NCBI RefSeq assembly: GCF_002764115.1
Contig: NZ_CP017940.1
Coordinates: 2,702,501 to 2,766,500 of the forward strand
Length of the DNA stretch: 64,000 nt
Source: Phyllobacterium zundukense
Lineage (GTDB): Bacteria; Pseudomonadota; Alphaproteobacteria; Rhizobiales; Rhizobiaceae
Direction: 5' to 3'
Positions 17,151 to 26,533 of the stretch are shown here, one piece after another (within the stretch, counting starts at the first letter, position 1; each line of letters starts with the position of its first letter). The translations under genes were made by a program, and so were the position numbers. The notes below the pieces were generated by a model. It searched no databases. It saw nothing but the letters and a program-made list of their open reading frames with translations, and was not told the origin of the DNA.

Positions 17151-18404
17151 TCAAACCTCTTCGGATTGCGTCTGCAGATAGCGCTGGTCGATCTCCGGCA
17201 GCGGTTCGTCGTAGATCACCGCCTCGAACGCCCGGAGACGCTTGTAGATAGACATCAGCTCGACGATGGTCGGCCACGAGTTCACAAGAAACTGGAATGA
17301 CGATGTCACCTGCGAGAATGCATTGGAAATCTGGTTAAGCAGACCCAATGTGATTGTCCCCGCAATGATCGAGGGAACCATCAACACCAGAGCAAAAATA
17401 TTATTCGTCTGCAGGTAGAGATAGCGGACCACATTGAAATAGACATAGTGGAAATAGAGCCGGAAATAGTTGCGGCGAACATTATTGAAAAGCTCTTTTA
17501 CCGTCGGTGGCTGTGCACGGTCCTCGTGATCTTCGCCATACACAAGTTCCTTACGATAGGCTGCTTCAACGCGCTGGTTGCGGAACTGAAGACCCGGCAG
17601 CTTCATACCCACAATGGCAAGAACAACAGTACCGAACACCGCCCAGCAGATAGCAGCTATGACAAGCGGTTGTGAAACAGGGCCGAGGACCGGCAACTCA
17701 GTAATATGCGTTGAGAGACGGATCAAAAGCGGCATGAAGGCGATCAATGTCATGATCGAATCGATGAATGCGGTTCCGAGCCCCTCAACGATCGTCGAGA
17801 ACCGCATTGTGTCTTCTTGAACACGCTGCGAAGCACCCTCGATATGTCGCAGCTTGGGCCAGTTCGCCATGTAGTATTCGTTCATGGCCGTTCGCCATCG
17901 GAAGACATAGTGACTGACCAGGAAAACCGTCAAAGCACTCACTGTCACCGCCACCAGGGCAATACCAAGAAAAGTGGCAATTTCAGCATATAGCGCACCA
18001 GTGCTCGATACATTCTGTTTGGATAGAATGCCTTGAATCAAATCCCAGAATGGACCGTACCAGTCATTGATGGCCACGCTCACCTGAACCTGAAAATAGG
18101 TGATGAACAGAATAAGAGCCGATCCCAAGATCGACCATACCTGCCAGCGATGCGGCGAGTAGACGAACCAAAATCCTGCGAAAATCACCGATACGAGCGC
18201 AAAATAGATATAGAACCAGATGAACGGTCTGGACCAGAAGCTGGAGATGCCAATGATTGGCGGTGCATCCGGCGCAGCAGGCGGCATTCCGAATGAAGCT
18301 CCCAAATTTCGCCCTGCATAAAACCAGAACAGCACAGCCGCTATCGACCAAAGTGCGGCCGAAATGAAGAAAAGCTTTGGTTTTGGAAAGAATGAGACAA
18401 ACAC
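17151..18404 (-). CDS. sbmA: SbmA/BacA-like peptide transporter
   Basis: A proton-driven inner-membrane transporter that imports antimicrobial peptides such as Bac7 and, in rhizobial BacA, nodule-specific peptides needed for chronic infection. Near the N-terminus [16 protein letters not shown] matches the family start. Other family segments are [39 protein letters not shown] and [18 protein letters not shown]. It resembles an ABC exporter membrane domain without ATPase. I prefer the GTG at 18404 (SD GAGGAA) to the GTG at 18458. Length about 417 residues is normal. BacA also affects very-long-chain fatty acids in lipid A in relatives. Confidence 0.93.
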   Translation of the reverse strand: MFVSFFPKPKLFFISAALWSIAAVLFWFYAGRNLGASFGMPPAAPDAPPIIGISSFWSRPFIWFYIYFALVSVIFAGFWFVYSPHRWQVWSILGSALILFITYFQVQVSVAINDWYGPFWDLIQGILSKQNVSSTGALYAEIATFLGIALVAVTVSALTVFLVSHYVFRWRTAMNEYYMANWPKLRHIEGASQRVQEDTMRFSTIVEGLGTAFIDSIMTLIAFMPLLIRLSTHITELPVLGPVSQPLVIAAICWAVFGTVVLAIVGMKLPGLQFRNQRVEAAYRKELVYGEDHEDRAQPPTVKELFNNVRRNYFRLYFHYVYFNVVRYLYLQTNNIFALVLMVPSIIAGTITLGLLNQISNAFSQVTSSFQFLVNSWPTIVELMSIYKRLRAFEAVIYDEPLPEIDQRYLQTQSEEV

Positions 18405-18625
18405 GGTGGCAGGTTCCTCGAGTGAAAAGTCGCGATTCAGAATTGCTCTGAGCTGCACTTAACAGCACGAATAGGGCAAACCATGAACGGCAGCAATTAA
18501 ATTGCTGTAATGATCAGAGACCCTTTGCCAATCCATCCGGACGGACATGTGATTGCAGCAATCTTTGGAGGAGGCCGAGAACGAGCGCGTCAAGTGGTCG
18601 AAGACCGATAAGCCTGCGCCATCCC

Positions 18626-18743
18626 TTACCCTCCCCCTCGTGGGGAGGGAGGCTGCGTAGCAGCAGGGAGGGGTATTGGGATTTTAGTCTTTAGAAGACC
18701 CCTCCCCGTCGCTTCGCTCCGTCCCTCCCAAGGGGGAGGGTAA
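18626..18743. repeat. Palindromic intergenic repeat
   Basis: TTACCCTCCCCCT at 18626 and AGGGGGAGGGTAA ending at 18743 form the outer arms. The inner sequence also pairs (GGAGGGAGGCTGC with a diverged partner near 18700). It is an REP-like element of about 118 bp between the sbmA start and the MFS gene's stop. The remainder of 18405-18755 shows no gene. Confidence 0.75.
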
Positions 18744-18755
18744 GAAGTAATCCGC

Positions 18756-19910
18756 CTATTGAGTTCTTGCCGAAAACGCGAAAAGTGCCGCCACGACGAG
18801 GCCCGCCGCAGCAACCAGCGTGGCGGAAGTGAAGTTGCCGGTAATGTTGGCGAGGTAGCCGGCGATCAGCGGCCCAATGATCTGGCCGATGCCAAAAGCT
18901 GCCGTCATCACCGCCATGACCCGGCGCGGTGCGTTTGGCAGGAGGACACGTCCAGCCTGAAACCCGAAGGCCGTGATGACGATGAAGGTGAGGCCCAGCA
19001 GAACGCCGCCCAGCAAGGGACCAACGGGTGAAGGAAGCACAACGCTGGCAGCAACGCCGATAGCCTGAACCGCGCAGCCCAGTGCCAGAGCGACAAAGGG
19101 ACCGACCCGCCGCAAGAGCGGCGTCCACAACCATACGGAGACGGCGCCGGTGGCGCCCGTCAGTAGCCACACCAGCGCTTCCATCCAGGCGCCGCCATGG
19201 CTGGTCCGGACAATGGCGATGATGAATGTTGCGGTGATGATGTAACCAAAGCCAAAAATGCCATAGGCGATGTTGATCTTGATGAATGCCGGCGTCCAGG
19301 TGATGGGCTCCTCCTCCACCGCCGAACCATTGCGTACCGGGCCCTGCCGGATCAGCGCCAGGACTGCGAGAAGCCCGAGTGTGGAAAGGATCGCAGCGCC
19401 AATCCAGTCTTCGCGCCAGCCAAGGCCATAGGCCGAACAGAATGCGACCAGCAACGAGGAAAACGCAATGCCGGTGCCAACGCCGCCGAAATGCAGAGCT
19501 TGCAGGTCCTGACGATTGGTCGCGGCAAGATGGCTGAAGACAATCGTCGCGGTGAACACGAGCATGAAGGCACTGGCCATGCCGGCGAAAAACCTGACCA
19601 CCGAGAACATTATGACGCCGTCGCTGACACTCATGGCAAAGCACAGCGCGGCGCTCAGCGCCAGCGACAGATACACCAGTGGACGCTCGATTCCGGAGGC
19701 CCAGCCAAAACCTGCGATGACCGCGCCCAGGAGATAACCGACATAATTGGCCGAGGCGATGATGCCCGCATCGCCCGGCGTGAGACCCAGATCGCTCATC
19801 ATGCCAGGCAGAATCGGGGTGAAGATAAAGCGGCCGATGCCCATGCCTATAGCCATTGCCACGAGACCGCCAAGGGCTAAGCGGACCGGAGAGGATGCGG
19901 GTGGATTCAT
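18756..19910 (-). CDS. YbfB/YjiJ-family MFS transporter
   Basis: A 12-helix major facilitator protein. The N-terminus LGGLVAMAIGMGIGRFIFTPILPGMMSDLGLT is the signature of the YbfB/YjiJ subfamily (MFS_4), and ANYVGYLLGA follows as usual. Substrate is unknown for the subfamily. At 384 residues it is complete. An REP-like palindrome lies at its 3' end. The neighbours do not suggest a specific cargo. Confidence 0.88.
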   Translation of the reverse strand: MNPPASSPVRLALGGLVAMAIGMGIGRFIFTPILPGMMSDLGLTPGDAGIIASANYVGYLLGAVIAGFGWASGIERPLVYLSLALSAALCFAMSVSDGVIMFSVVRFFAGMASAFMLVFTATIVFSHLAATNRQDLQALHFGGVGTGIAFSSLLVAFCSAYGLGWREDWIGAAILSTLGLLAVLALIRQGPVRNGSAVEEEPITWTPAFIKINIAYGIFGFGYIITATFIIAIVRTSHGGAWMEALVWLLTGATGAVSVWLWTPLLRRVGPFVALALGCAVQAIGVAASVVLPSPVGPLLGGVLLGLTFIVITAFGFQAGRVLLPNAPRRVMAVMTAAFGIGQIIGPLIAGYLANITGNFTSATLVAAAGLVVAALFAFSARTQ

Positions 19911-20026
19911 GCGCGGGACATTATCGCCGCGCCATGCCGTGACAAACCAATTAATTTGATCGTCTGATTATTTTGAGTGATCGGTTGTGGCGTTGCGGTG
20001 CCAGCTCTCTTCGAAATATTCCCAAC

Positions 20027-20629
20027 TCACAAGGAAAATTCAACCATCCGATCAGCCTCACTCCCCCGACGTGTGATGCGGTAGACTGCTGCCGGCGGCA
20101 GATTGCAAAAGGCGCGGCCAATGCAAGTCGCGTCGAGATCAAGCTGCTCAAGGAGGGCTTTCGGCACCGGGCAGCGGAGGCCGTACGTGAACTGGTAGAA
20201 AGCACCGTCGGAGCGCAGATTGTCAAAGGCACCGCCGACGATTGCTGCAACGTTTTCCGGCGGCATGCTCAGGAAAGGCAGCCCGCTGACGACGGCACCG
20301 GCCGGTTCAGCTTCGAACAGATCGTGCATTCCCAATTGGCATGCATCCATCTGCAGGATGCGCAGCCCGGGAAACCGCGCCTGAAGCAACCTTGCGAACT
20401 CTGCGCCATATTCGACCAGCGTCAGATTGTTTGGATTGACGCCGCGTTGAAGCAAGGCATTGGTGAAGACACCGGTGCCAGGCCCGAGTTCCAGAACGCC
20501 GCCGGTGGTGGCGCTTATCTCGCTCGTGATCAATCTTGCCAACGCCGCACCGGATGGCGCGATCGCGCTTACCCGAGACGGGTCTTTCAGCAATGCCCGA
20601 ATGAATGTCCAAATTCCGCCTGTCGTCAT
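20027..20629 (-). CDS. PmtA-like class I SAM-dependent methyltransferase
   Basis: A 200-residue Rossmann-fold methyltransferase with the SAM motif ELGPGTG (47-53) and an acidic second strand (VEYGAEF). Features shared with rhizobial phospholipid N-methyltransferase PmtA are the N-terminal helix with VSAIAPSGAALARL and SGLPFLSMP. PmtA makes phosphatidylcholine from phosphatidylethanolamine at the membrane surface. Ribosomal RNA methyltransferase KsgA-type relatives share the motif, so the lipid role is likely but not proven. It stands alone, upstream of a two-component system. Confidence 0.75.
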   Translation of the reverse strand: MTTGGIWTFIRALLKDPSRVSAIAPSGAALARLITSEISATTGGVLELGPGTGVFTNALLQRGVNPNNLTLVEYGAEFARLLQARFPGLRILQMDACQLGMHDLFEAEPAGAVVSGLPFLSMPPENVAAIVGGAFDNLRSDGAFYQFTYGLRCPVPKALLEQLDLDATCIGRAFCNLPPAAVYRITRRGSEADRMVEFSL

Positions 20630-20732
20630 TAACTTCGATCCCGTCCTGTTCCGGAGAGCATTCGTATGAAGCGCCTGGATTGAGGGAACATTGCGGTTTT
20701 CACGGAGAGCGGGAAAATTTCAGTTGCGGTTC

Positions 20733-22097
20733 TCAAGATGCGGCGGGAAGTTTTATGCTGAAGCAGGCACCGCCTGTTGCCGCGTCGACGATCATAACCT
20801 GCCCCCGGTGCAGGCGAACAATCTCGCGAACGAGATTGAGCCCGAGCCCAACGCCTCTGTCGCGGGCTTGAAGCCGGTGAAAAGGCTCAAACACCCGTTC
20901 ACGCTGTTCCAATGGTACACCCGGACCCTCATCCGTGACCGAGATCGTCGCCGGTTTTTCCACGTTGATGGTGATGCTGCCCTTCCGCCCGCCATGCTGG
21001 ATAGCGTTCTGGACGAGGTTGCTCAATGCACGTTCGAGCGAGGCCTGGTCGCCAATAACCATCGCCTGATCGGTCACCGCTTCGAAAGACAGGCTATAGC
21101 CGGCAGCGATGGCGAGTGGCGCAATATCAGCAGCAACCCGCTGGCCGATCGTCACCAGATCGACCGGCACAAAATCGCTGGCGTAGCGATTCATCCGCTG
21201 CAGATCCAGAAGCTGTTCCGCGAGGATGGAGAGACGGGCAACATCTTCGAGAAGACGCACGGTATCAGGGCTGGCAGGCAAGGTTTCGAGCCGGGTCTGC
21301 AGGATGGCTATCGGCGTGCGAAGTTCATGGGCAGCGTCAAGGAGAAAGCGTTTGTGCCGTTCGTATCCCTCGTCAAGCCGCCCCAGCGCATTGTTGACGG
21401 CAGTAACCAGCGGCGTCACTTCCATCGGCACGCCTGCCAGCGGCAGGCGGGCGCCCCGTTCATCAATATTGATCTTCTCGGCTTGGGCAGCGACTTCGCC
21501 CAGACCGCTATGCGCCTTGCGAACCACGAGCGGTGTCACGAAAAACGTCACCAAACCCATCAGGACGGTCAGGGGCAGGACAAAGCCGAGGAAAATCGTG
21601 CCGAGCGCAATGAACACCCGGCCAATATGGACGGCGCCGCCCGATCCGGCGAGAACCTGCACGCGTCCCGCTGCTGTATCCAGCCATTTCAACCGGGCTG
21701 TCTGGCGTACCGGCTGGCCCAAATTCCAGCCGAAGCGTGCCTGCCCGACGTCGAAGTGCGTAGCTCCGATTTTCTGATATTCGGGCGGGACAGCACCTTC
21801 CGAGATGGCATGACCTTCTGCGTCTCTGACGACAAACCAGAAGTCGGGAACCTCAGCGCGCTGTCGCTGGATCGAGGGGGTGTCGGTCACTGCCAACCCG
21901 CCGCCGGCGTCGCGTACTATTGCCGATTGCAACGCTTCGATGGTCTCGTCTTCGGCGTCGAGCGAAATGAGGTACCCATTCCACCACATGATCGTGATGA
22001 TCAGAATGACGACGAGTGCCAGCAAGGCCGCCTGAAGAATGACGATGCTCTTAACCAGCTTCCATTTCAGCGAATGGGGCTTGGAGAGGTCCATCAT
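20733..22097 (-). CDS. Two-component sensor histidine kinase
   Basis: An inner-membrane kinase with two membrane helices (about 15-37 and 160-192) framing a periplasmic sensor region of about 120 residues. A linker similar to HAMP follows, then the phospho-acceptor His257 in AAHELRTPIAIL and a C-terminal ATPase with NLVQNAIQHGG, DEGPGVP and GVGLGLNLV. Its start overlaps the response regulator stop by 4 bp (ATGA), so the pair is translationally coupled. The sensor region resembles PmrB/QseC-type kinases, signal unknown. Confidence 0.92.
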   Translation of the reverse strand: MMDLSKPHSLKWKLVKSIVILQAALLALVVILIITIMWWNGYLISLDAEDETIEALQSAIVRDAGGGLAVTDTPSIQRQRAEVPDFWFVVRDAEGHAISEGAVPPEYQKIGATHFDVGQARFGWNLGQPVRQTARLKWLDTAAGRVQVLAGSGGAVHIGRVFIALGTIFLGFVLPLTVLMGLVTFFVTPLVVRKAHSGLGEVAAQAEKINIDERGARLPLAGVPMEVTPLVTAVNNALGRLDEGYERHKRFLLDAAHELRTPIAILQTRLETLPASPDTVRLLEDVARLSILAEQLLDLQRMNRYASDFVPVDLVTIGQRVAADIAPLAIAAGYSLSFEAVTDQAMVIGDQASLERALSNLVQNAIQHGGRKGSITINVEKPATISVTDEGPGVPLEQRERVFEPFHRLQARDRGVGLGLNLVREIVRLHRGQVMIVDAATGGACFSIKLPAAS

Positions 22098-22768
22098 GCC
22101 GAACGCTTCAACAGGTAGCCCACACCGCGAACCGCATGAATTTCAACGCCTGCATCCGCGTCGGTGAGCTTGCGGCGCAGCCGTGATACATGGGTGTCGA
22201 GGGCATTCGACTGGATTTCGTCATCCATGCTGTAGACCATTTCTTCCAGGGTCGAGCGCAGCACTGTGCGCCCCATGCGCCGCAACAATGCCTCCAGCAC
22301 GAGCAGTTCACGGCGCGGCAGTTCAAACCTTTTGCCACTGACGCTGGCTTCGCGATGCATGAGATCAAGGGAGAGCTGGCCGAGCTTCAGGACTTCCGCG
22401 GGCATGTTTGGCGGGCGGCGAAGCACCGCACGCAGCCGCGCGAGCAGTTCATCAATGGCAAACGGCTTGCCAAGATAGTCGTCGGCGCCATGGTCCAGCC
22501 CTGCAATGCGGTCCGCCAGATCGCCGCGCGCCGTCAATACAATTACCGGCACGCCGGCACCCTTGGCGCGCAATCCCGGAACCATGGTGAGTCCATCGCC
22601 GTCGGGCAATTGCCGATCGAGCAGAATGGCATCATAGACGTTGACGGCCACCGCCTCTTCGGCATCGGCAAGCGTCGCGACATGGTCGACCACCATGTCA
22701 TAGTGCTTCAACGCGTCTGCCAGCGCAGCCGCCATTTCAGGCTCGTCTTCGACCAGCAAGATCCGCAA
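22094..22768 (-). CDS. OmpR-family response regulator
   Basis: A receiver domain (1-115) with phospho-acceptor Asp51 and acidic Glu7/Asp8, followed by an OmpR/PhoB winged-helix DNA-binding domain (about 125-220, ending VRGVGYLL). It is the partner of the kinase encoded immediately downstream. It is divergent from the ArsR gene at 22929, with a palindromic operator for the latter between them. Targets are unknown; the sbmA and MFS genes nearby are possible but unproven. Confidence 0.94.
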   Translation of the reverse strand: MRILLVEDEPEMAAALADALKHYDMVVDHVATLADAEEAVAVNVYDAILLDRQLPDGDGLTMVPGLRAKGAGVPVIVLTARGDLADRIAGLDHGADDYLGKPFAIDELLARLRAVLRRPPNMPAEVLKLGQLSLDLMHREASVSGKRFELPRRELLVLEALLRRMGRTVLRSTLEEMVYSMDDEIQSNALDTHVSRLRRKLTDADAGVEIHAVRGVGYLLKRSA

Positions 22769-22879
22769 TGCTTCAACCCCGATGTGAACTTGTAACCGGC
22801 TAACGCTAGGTCATGCACATTGTGGAAAGGTTGCGCAACTGCGGCGGTTGCCAATTGCAGGATTTTTGGTGGGTTGCAT

Positions 22880-22903
22880 ATACTTAGGAAATATCCTAAG
22901 TAT
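22880..22903. promoter_or_regulatory. Palindromic operator upstream of the first ArsR gene
   Basis: ATACTTAGGA (22880-22889) and TCCTAAGTAT (22894-22903) are perfect inverted copies around AATA. The site lies 25 bp before the arsR start and is of the size expected for an ArsR dimer. Self-regulation is inferred. Confidence 0.7.
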
Positions 22904-22928
22904 TAAGAGACCAAATGGAGGATCCAGC

Positions 22929-23288
22929 ATGAACGGGCTTTCTGTGGGCACAGCGCCCCGCGTTCCCCCCATCGATGGTATCTTCCGCGCGCTGTCCGAC
23001 CCGACACGCCGCCAAGTGCTGGAGCGCCTCACCCGTAGCCCGGCATCCGTCAGTGAGCTCGCCGAACCCTTCGACATGGCGCTGCCCTCCTTCGTCGAGC
23101 ATTTGAAGGTCCTCGAAGTCTGCGGACTGGTGAGCTCCAGAAAGGCAGGGCGCGTGAGAACCTACCGGCTTGCTCCCGAGTCCATGCGGCTGGCGGAGGA
23201 CTGGCTGGCAACGCAGCGCACACTATGGGAGCGCCGCCTCGATCAACTCGACGATTATCTCATTGAACTCAAGGAGCAGAACACATGA
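22929..23288 (+). CDS. ArsR-family winged-helix regulator (pair A)
   Basis: A 119-residue winged-helix protein with [19 protein letters not shown], then [31 protein letters not shown] as the DNA-recognition part. No metal-binding CxC or DxH pattern typical of arsenic or zinc sensors is evident, which fits the subgroup paired with AHSA1 proteins. The ATG at 22929 has TGGAGG upstream. Its stop overlaps the next gene's start in ATGA, so the two are coupled. A perfect 10-bp inverted repeat lies just upstream. Confidence 0.92.
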   Translation: MNGLSVGTAPRVPPIDGIFRALSDPTRRQVLERLTRSPASVSELAEPFDMALPSFVEHLKVLEVCGLVSSRKAGRVRTYRLAPESMRLAEDWLATQRTLWERRLDQLDDYLIELKEQNT

Positions 23289-23770
23289 CCCGTCCTTCAA
23301 TCGTGAAACCGGATCCGAAGCTCGACCTCGTTCTCGAGCGCGTTGTCGATGTGCCGTGCGAGCTCGTGTGGAAAGCCTGGACGACGCCCGAGCATGTCGC
23401 CAAATGGTTCACGCCGAAGCCCTGGTATATTTCGGACTGCGAGATCGACCTGTGTCCCGGCGGCATATTCCGGACGGTTATGCACGGGCCCGATGGCGAA
23501 CAATCGATCAACCACTTCTGCTATCTGGAGATCGTCCCGAATGAGCGGCTGGTGTGGACCGACGCCCTCTTGCCCGGATACCGCCCCTCAAAGGAACCAT
23601 TCCTGACTGCAGTCATCACGCTTGAGCCGCATGGAAGCGGGACAAAATACACCGCGATGGCGATGCACCGCGATGAAGCGATCAGACAGAAGCACGAGGA
23701 GATGGGCTTCCACGACGGCTGGGGAACGGTTCTCGACCAGCTCAAGGATTATATCACGACGACGATGTGA
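23285..23770 (+). CDS. AHSA1-type SRPBCC domain protein (pair A)
   Basis: A single START/Bet-v1-like domain (SRPBCC superfamily, AHSA1 group) of 161 residues that forms a hydrophobic ligand cavity. Family features are [20 protein letters not shown] near the N-terminus, [12 protein letters not shown], and a C-terminal [17 protein letters not shown]. Ligand and catalytic role are not known for these stand-alone proteins. It is the second gene of an ArsR-AHSA1 operon with 4-bp overlap. Two more such pairs lie at 30.5-32.2 kb. Confidence 0.9.
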   Translation: MTRPSIVKPDPKLDLVLERVVDVPCELVWKAWTTPEHVAKWFTPKPWYISDCEIDLCPGGIFRTVMHGPDGEQSINHFCYLEIVPNERLVWTDALLPGYRPSKEPFLTAVITLEPHGSGTKYTAMAMHRDEAIRQKHEEMGFHDGWGTVLDQLKDYITTTM

Positions 23771-23795
23771 GCTGGGATCTGATCGAAATCATGCC

Positions 23796-24803
23796 TCAGC
23801 GGCCGGCTGTGATGCGCCGTCCGTCAGTGATGATACAAGCCTCGGGCGGTGATTGGCCGTCGAGGACAGCGACAACGGATTCTGCGACGACCATGTTGGT
23901 CCGGGCGAGCCCTTCGACGGAGGAGGCGGCGGAATGCGGCGTTGCGATCACATTTGGGAGCGCTATGAGTTCTTCCGAAACAGGCTTGTACGCCGGATCG
24001 CTTTCGCTGAGATAAACATCAAGCCCAGCGCCGGCGAGCCGGCCTGCCTTCAATGCGTGCAGGAGGGCCTCGTCGTCGACGAGGCCGCCACGCGCGGTGT
24101 TGACCAGAATGCCCGTGGGCTTCATGAGCGCAAGTGCATCGCGACCTATCAGGAAACGCGTTTGCGGCGTTAAAGGCGCGTGCACTGTTACATAATCGCT
24201 CTGCCGAAGCAGCGTTTCCATCTCGACATAGGCGATGTCATTTGCCTTGCCATAGTCGTCATCCGGGCGTGGATGGCAGACTAGAATACGCACCTCGAAA
24301 CCCTTCAGCCGCTGCACCAGACTTTTCCCGATGCGCCCAAGGCCAACAATGCCCACTGTCTTTCCGAATAGATCGGAGCTCATCAGGATCGACCAGTTGC
24401 CGGCGAGCATCCGGTTTTGCGATTCGCGCAGGCGCCTTGCAACGGCCAGCATCAAGCCAATCGTGTGGTCGGCAACCGACGCATCATTGCCGCCCGCACC
24501 GATGGTAAGGACGCGGCCAAGGTCTCTCACGGCATCGACGTCGATACGCTCGTAACCTACGCCGCGCCGCGCCAGGACCTGGAGATCGGGCAGAGCCGTC
24601 AACAGGTCGCGCGTGGCATATGCCTGGCCAACGATCCAGCCAGCGGCTCCCTGTAACAGATTGATCAGTTGCTCCCCTGTCAAACTGCTGTCGGGTGGTC
24701 CCTTTGCAATTTCAACCTCGCACCCATGGTGCCTCAGGTAGCCGATCGCTGCTTCATCGAAAAACGGCGCGGTGACGACAACCCGTCTTGGCGTTCTATT
24801 CAT
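23796..24803 (-). CDS. D-2-hydroxyacid dehydrogenase
   Basis: An NAD(P)-dependent D-isomer-specific 2-hydroxyacid dehydrogenase. The nucleotide-binding motif is GIVGLGRIGKSL. The catalytic Arg in NTARGGLVDDEALL, the Glu region SESDP and the His in TPHSA are all present. It resembles phosphoglycerate dehydrogenase-like and hydroxypyruvate/glyoxylate reductases without an ACT domain, so the substrate is open. 335 residues. It is convergent with the AHSA1 gene of pair A. Confidence 0.9.
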   Translation of the reverse strand: MNRTPRRVVVTAPFFDEAAIGYLRHHGCEVEIAKGPPDSSLTGEQLINLLQGAAGWIVGQAYATRDLLTALPDLQVLARRGVGYERIDVDAVRDLGRVLTIGAGGNDASVADHTIGLMLAVARRLRESQNRMLAGNWSILMSSDLFGKTVGIVGLGRIGKSLVQRLKGFEVRILVCHPRPDDDYGKANDIAYVEMETLLRQSDYVTVHAPLTPQTRFLIGRDALALMKPTGILVNTARGGLVDDEALLHALKAGRLAGAGLDVYLSESDPAYKPVSEELIALPNVIATPHSAASSVEGLARTNMVVAESVVAVLDGQSPPEACIITDGRRITAGR

Positions 24804-25112
24804 AGGGTCAGGACCTATCCAGGTGATGCTATGGACGTTACAGGCTTTTTCTCACTCGATAGTTCCCGCCACCGGCAAGCGATTGATTCTAACGGAAGGT
24901 AAATCTTTGCCACAAGAGCTGCCGTCACCTGTACCATCGCAAAATTTCAGCTGTCGTCTTCATTGGAGAAATTCACCCCTTTTTGCAAACGGTCTGTCGC
25001 CGGAAACAGCGTTTAAGATTTTGGCTTGCTGGACTACAAATCACAACACGTAATCTGCCCTCAAGCCTAGGAGCAACCCGTCCTGCCTACCCGGATCAAC
25101 CGCCTGACCCCG
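24804..25112. other. Intergenic region without a recognised gene
   Basis: About 310 bp between the divergent dehydrogenase and AraC genes. It is AT-richer than its surroundings and presumably holds both promoters. I see no convincing ORF, tRNA or terminator. Confidence 0.5.
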
Positions 25113-25964
25113 TTGCCTGAAAACGTGCTGAGCCTGTCGGTGTCGCGGCGCGCATGGAATGGCGTGAGCGTCGACATCGCCGAATTTCATTGCGGGGGCC
25201 GGGTGGCTCATCACCTGTGCTACGAGAACGAAACCCGCCTCAGCGTTCTGCTGGAAGAGGTTGGAAGCCACTGTGAGCCGCGCCTGCGCGAAGACCAACC
25301 CTGCCCGATCGGCTATATGCCGAGGCACATGCACTTCGCGCCGGCCGGCATGGAGATGTGGGGCTACAGCGCCGACGCCCGCTTCGTCAAGGACGCCACG
25401 TTGACCTTCGATCTTGCGGTGCTGGGCGACCGGCTGGCCACCAAATTCAACGCCGATACGACCGCCGCGCCGCGGCTGCGCTTTTGCGACGATCGCATCT
25501 GGACGCTGGTCAAGCTGCTCTCCGATGCGGTGAACGACCGAGATCCGTCGACGCAACTCTATGGCGACGGGCTGACCGCCGCGATCGTGGCGCGGCTCTT
25601 CGCCGATCGTCCGGAGCCTGGAGAGGATGGTTCGGGCCTGGCTCCCTGGCAGCTTCGGCGTATCGTCGAGTATCTGGACGCACACCTGCCTGAGCGCGTC
25701 GACCTCGCCCATCTCGCGGCACTGGCGGACCTGTCGCAGTCACATTTCAGCCGGGCATTCAAAGCCTCGACGGGGATGGCACCCTATCGCTGGCAACTCG
25801 ACGCGCGCGTCCGGCGCGCACAGGCCCTGCTGATCGATAGCCATGCCTCGCTCGATCAAGTGGCCGAGGCCACCGGGTTTGCCGACGCGGTACATTTCGG
25901 CCGGACGTTCCGGAAACTTACCGGAGCAACGCCAGCGGCGTGGCGGCGCGACCGGAAAAACTGA
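25113..25964 (+). CDS. AraC-family transcriptional regulator
   Basis: The C-terminal 100 residues hold the two helix-turn-helix motifs of AraC/XylS proteins (VDLAHLAALADLSQSHFSRAFKASTGMAPYRWQ and HASLDQVAEATGFADAVHFGRTFRKLTGATPAAWR). The N-terminal part is a ligand-binding cupin-like domain of unknown specificity. The start is uncertain: TTG at 25113 has no SD, whereas AGGAG (25069-25073) lies 9 nt before an in-frame CTG at 25083, adding ten residues. It precedes the SnoaL-like and isochorismatase-like genes, which it may control. Confidence 0.88.
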   Translation: MPENVLSLSVSRRAWNGVSVDIAEFHCGGRVAHHLCYENETRLSVLLEEVGSHCEPRLREDQPCPIGYMPRHMHFAPAGMEMWGYSADARFVKDATLTFDLAVLGDRLATKFNADTTAAPRLRFCDDRIWTLVKLLSDAVNDRDPSTQLYGDGLTAAIVARLFADRPEPGEDGSGLAPWQLRRIVEYLDAHLPERVDLAHLAALADLSQSHFSRAFKASTGMAPYRWQLDARVRRAQALLIDSHASLDQVAEATGFADAVHFGRTFRKLTGATPAAWRRDRKN

Positions 25965-26125
25965 TCACGATTCCGTAGCCGATTCGGACTGGCAATCGCA
26001 GAATCGAACAGTGTCTTCCGCAAAGCGGCAGGGCAATATTCGCTCGACCGGACAGGCGAGCGAAAAACCGTATTCAGCGTTTGATGACATTCGTCCTTCG
26101 GAAACCCTGATCCAGAAGGCGGAAG

Positions 26126-26503
26126 ATGATCCCAGAATTTATCGACTATGACAGCCCGATGCAGGCGAACCTTGCGCAGGTGTTCGGCGAGCGCGACGCC
26201 TCCCGCCGGACGAACGCCATCGCAGAGATCTACGCCGACGACGCGGTGCTGCATGAACCCCATGCCTCGGCGGCCGGCCATGCCGCCATCAGTCGGGCGG
26301 TGGATGCGCTATTGTCTAGCCTGCCGCCAAACTTCGTCTTTACTGCGATTGGCCCCGCCGTCGGCCACCATGGCGTCGGGCGACTGCGCTGGCAGTCCGG
26401 TCCGCCCAACGGTCCCGCAGCCGTGACCGGAACCGATGTCGCCCGGATTGAAGGCGGCCTCATCCAAACCCTCCACGTGTTTCTCGACCCCACCGGCGCC
26501 TGA
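26126..26503 (+). CDS. SnoaL/NTF2-like small protein
   Basis: A 125-residue protein with the alpha+beta-barrel pattern of the NTF2-like/SnoaL superfamily: an N-terminal helix, RTNAIAEIYADDAVLHEPHASAAGHAAISRAVDALLSSLP, then alternating strands ending IQTLHVFLD. Such proteins are isomerases, dehydratases or ligand-binding proteins; no catalytic residues can be named here. It is 30 bp upstream of the hydrolase at 26534 and probably cotranscribed with it. Confidence 0.75.
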   Translation: MIPEFIDYDSPMQANLAQVFGERDASRRTNAIAEIYADDAVLHEPHASAAGHAAISRAVDALLSSLPPNFVFTAIGPAVGHHGVGRLRWQSGPPNGPAAVTGTDVARIEGGLIQTLHVFLDPTGA

Positions 26504-26533
26504 GTCGCCACCTGCATATCCCAAGGAGTTCCC

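Noticed and set aside
20691..22118. A 475-residue open frame antisense to the histidine kinase
   Set aside because: The minus-strand kinase has HELRTP, N-box and G-box motifs; the plus-strand product has none.
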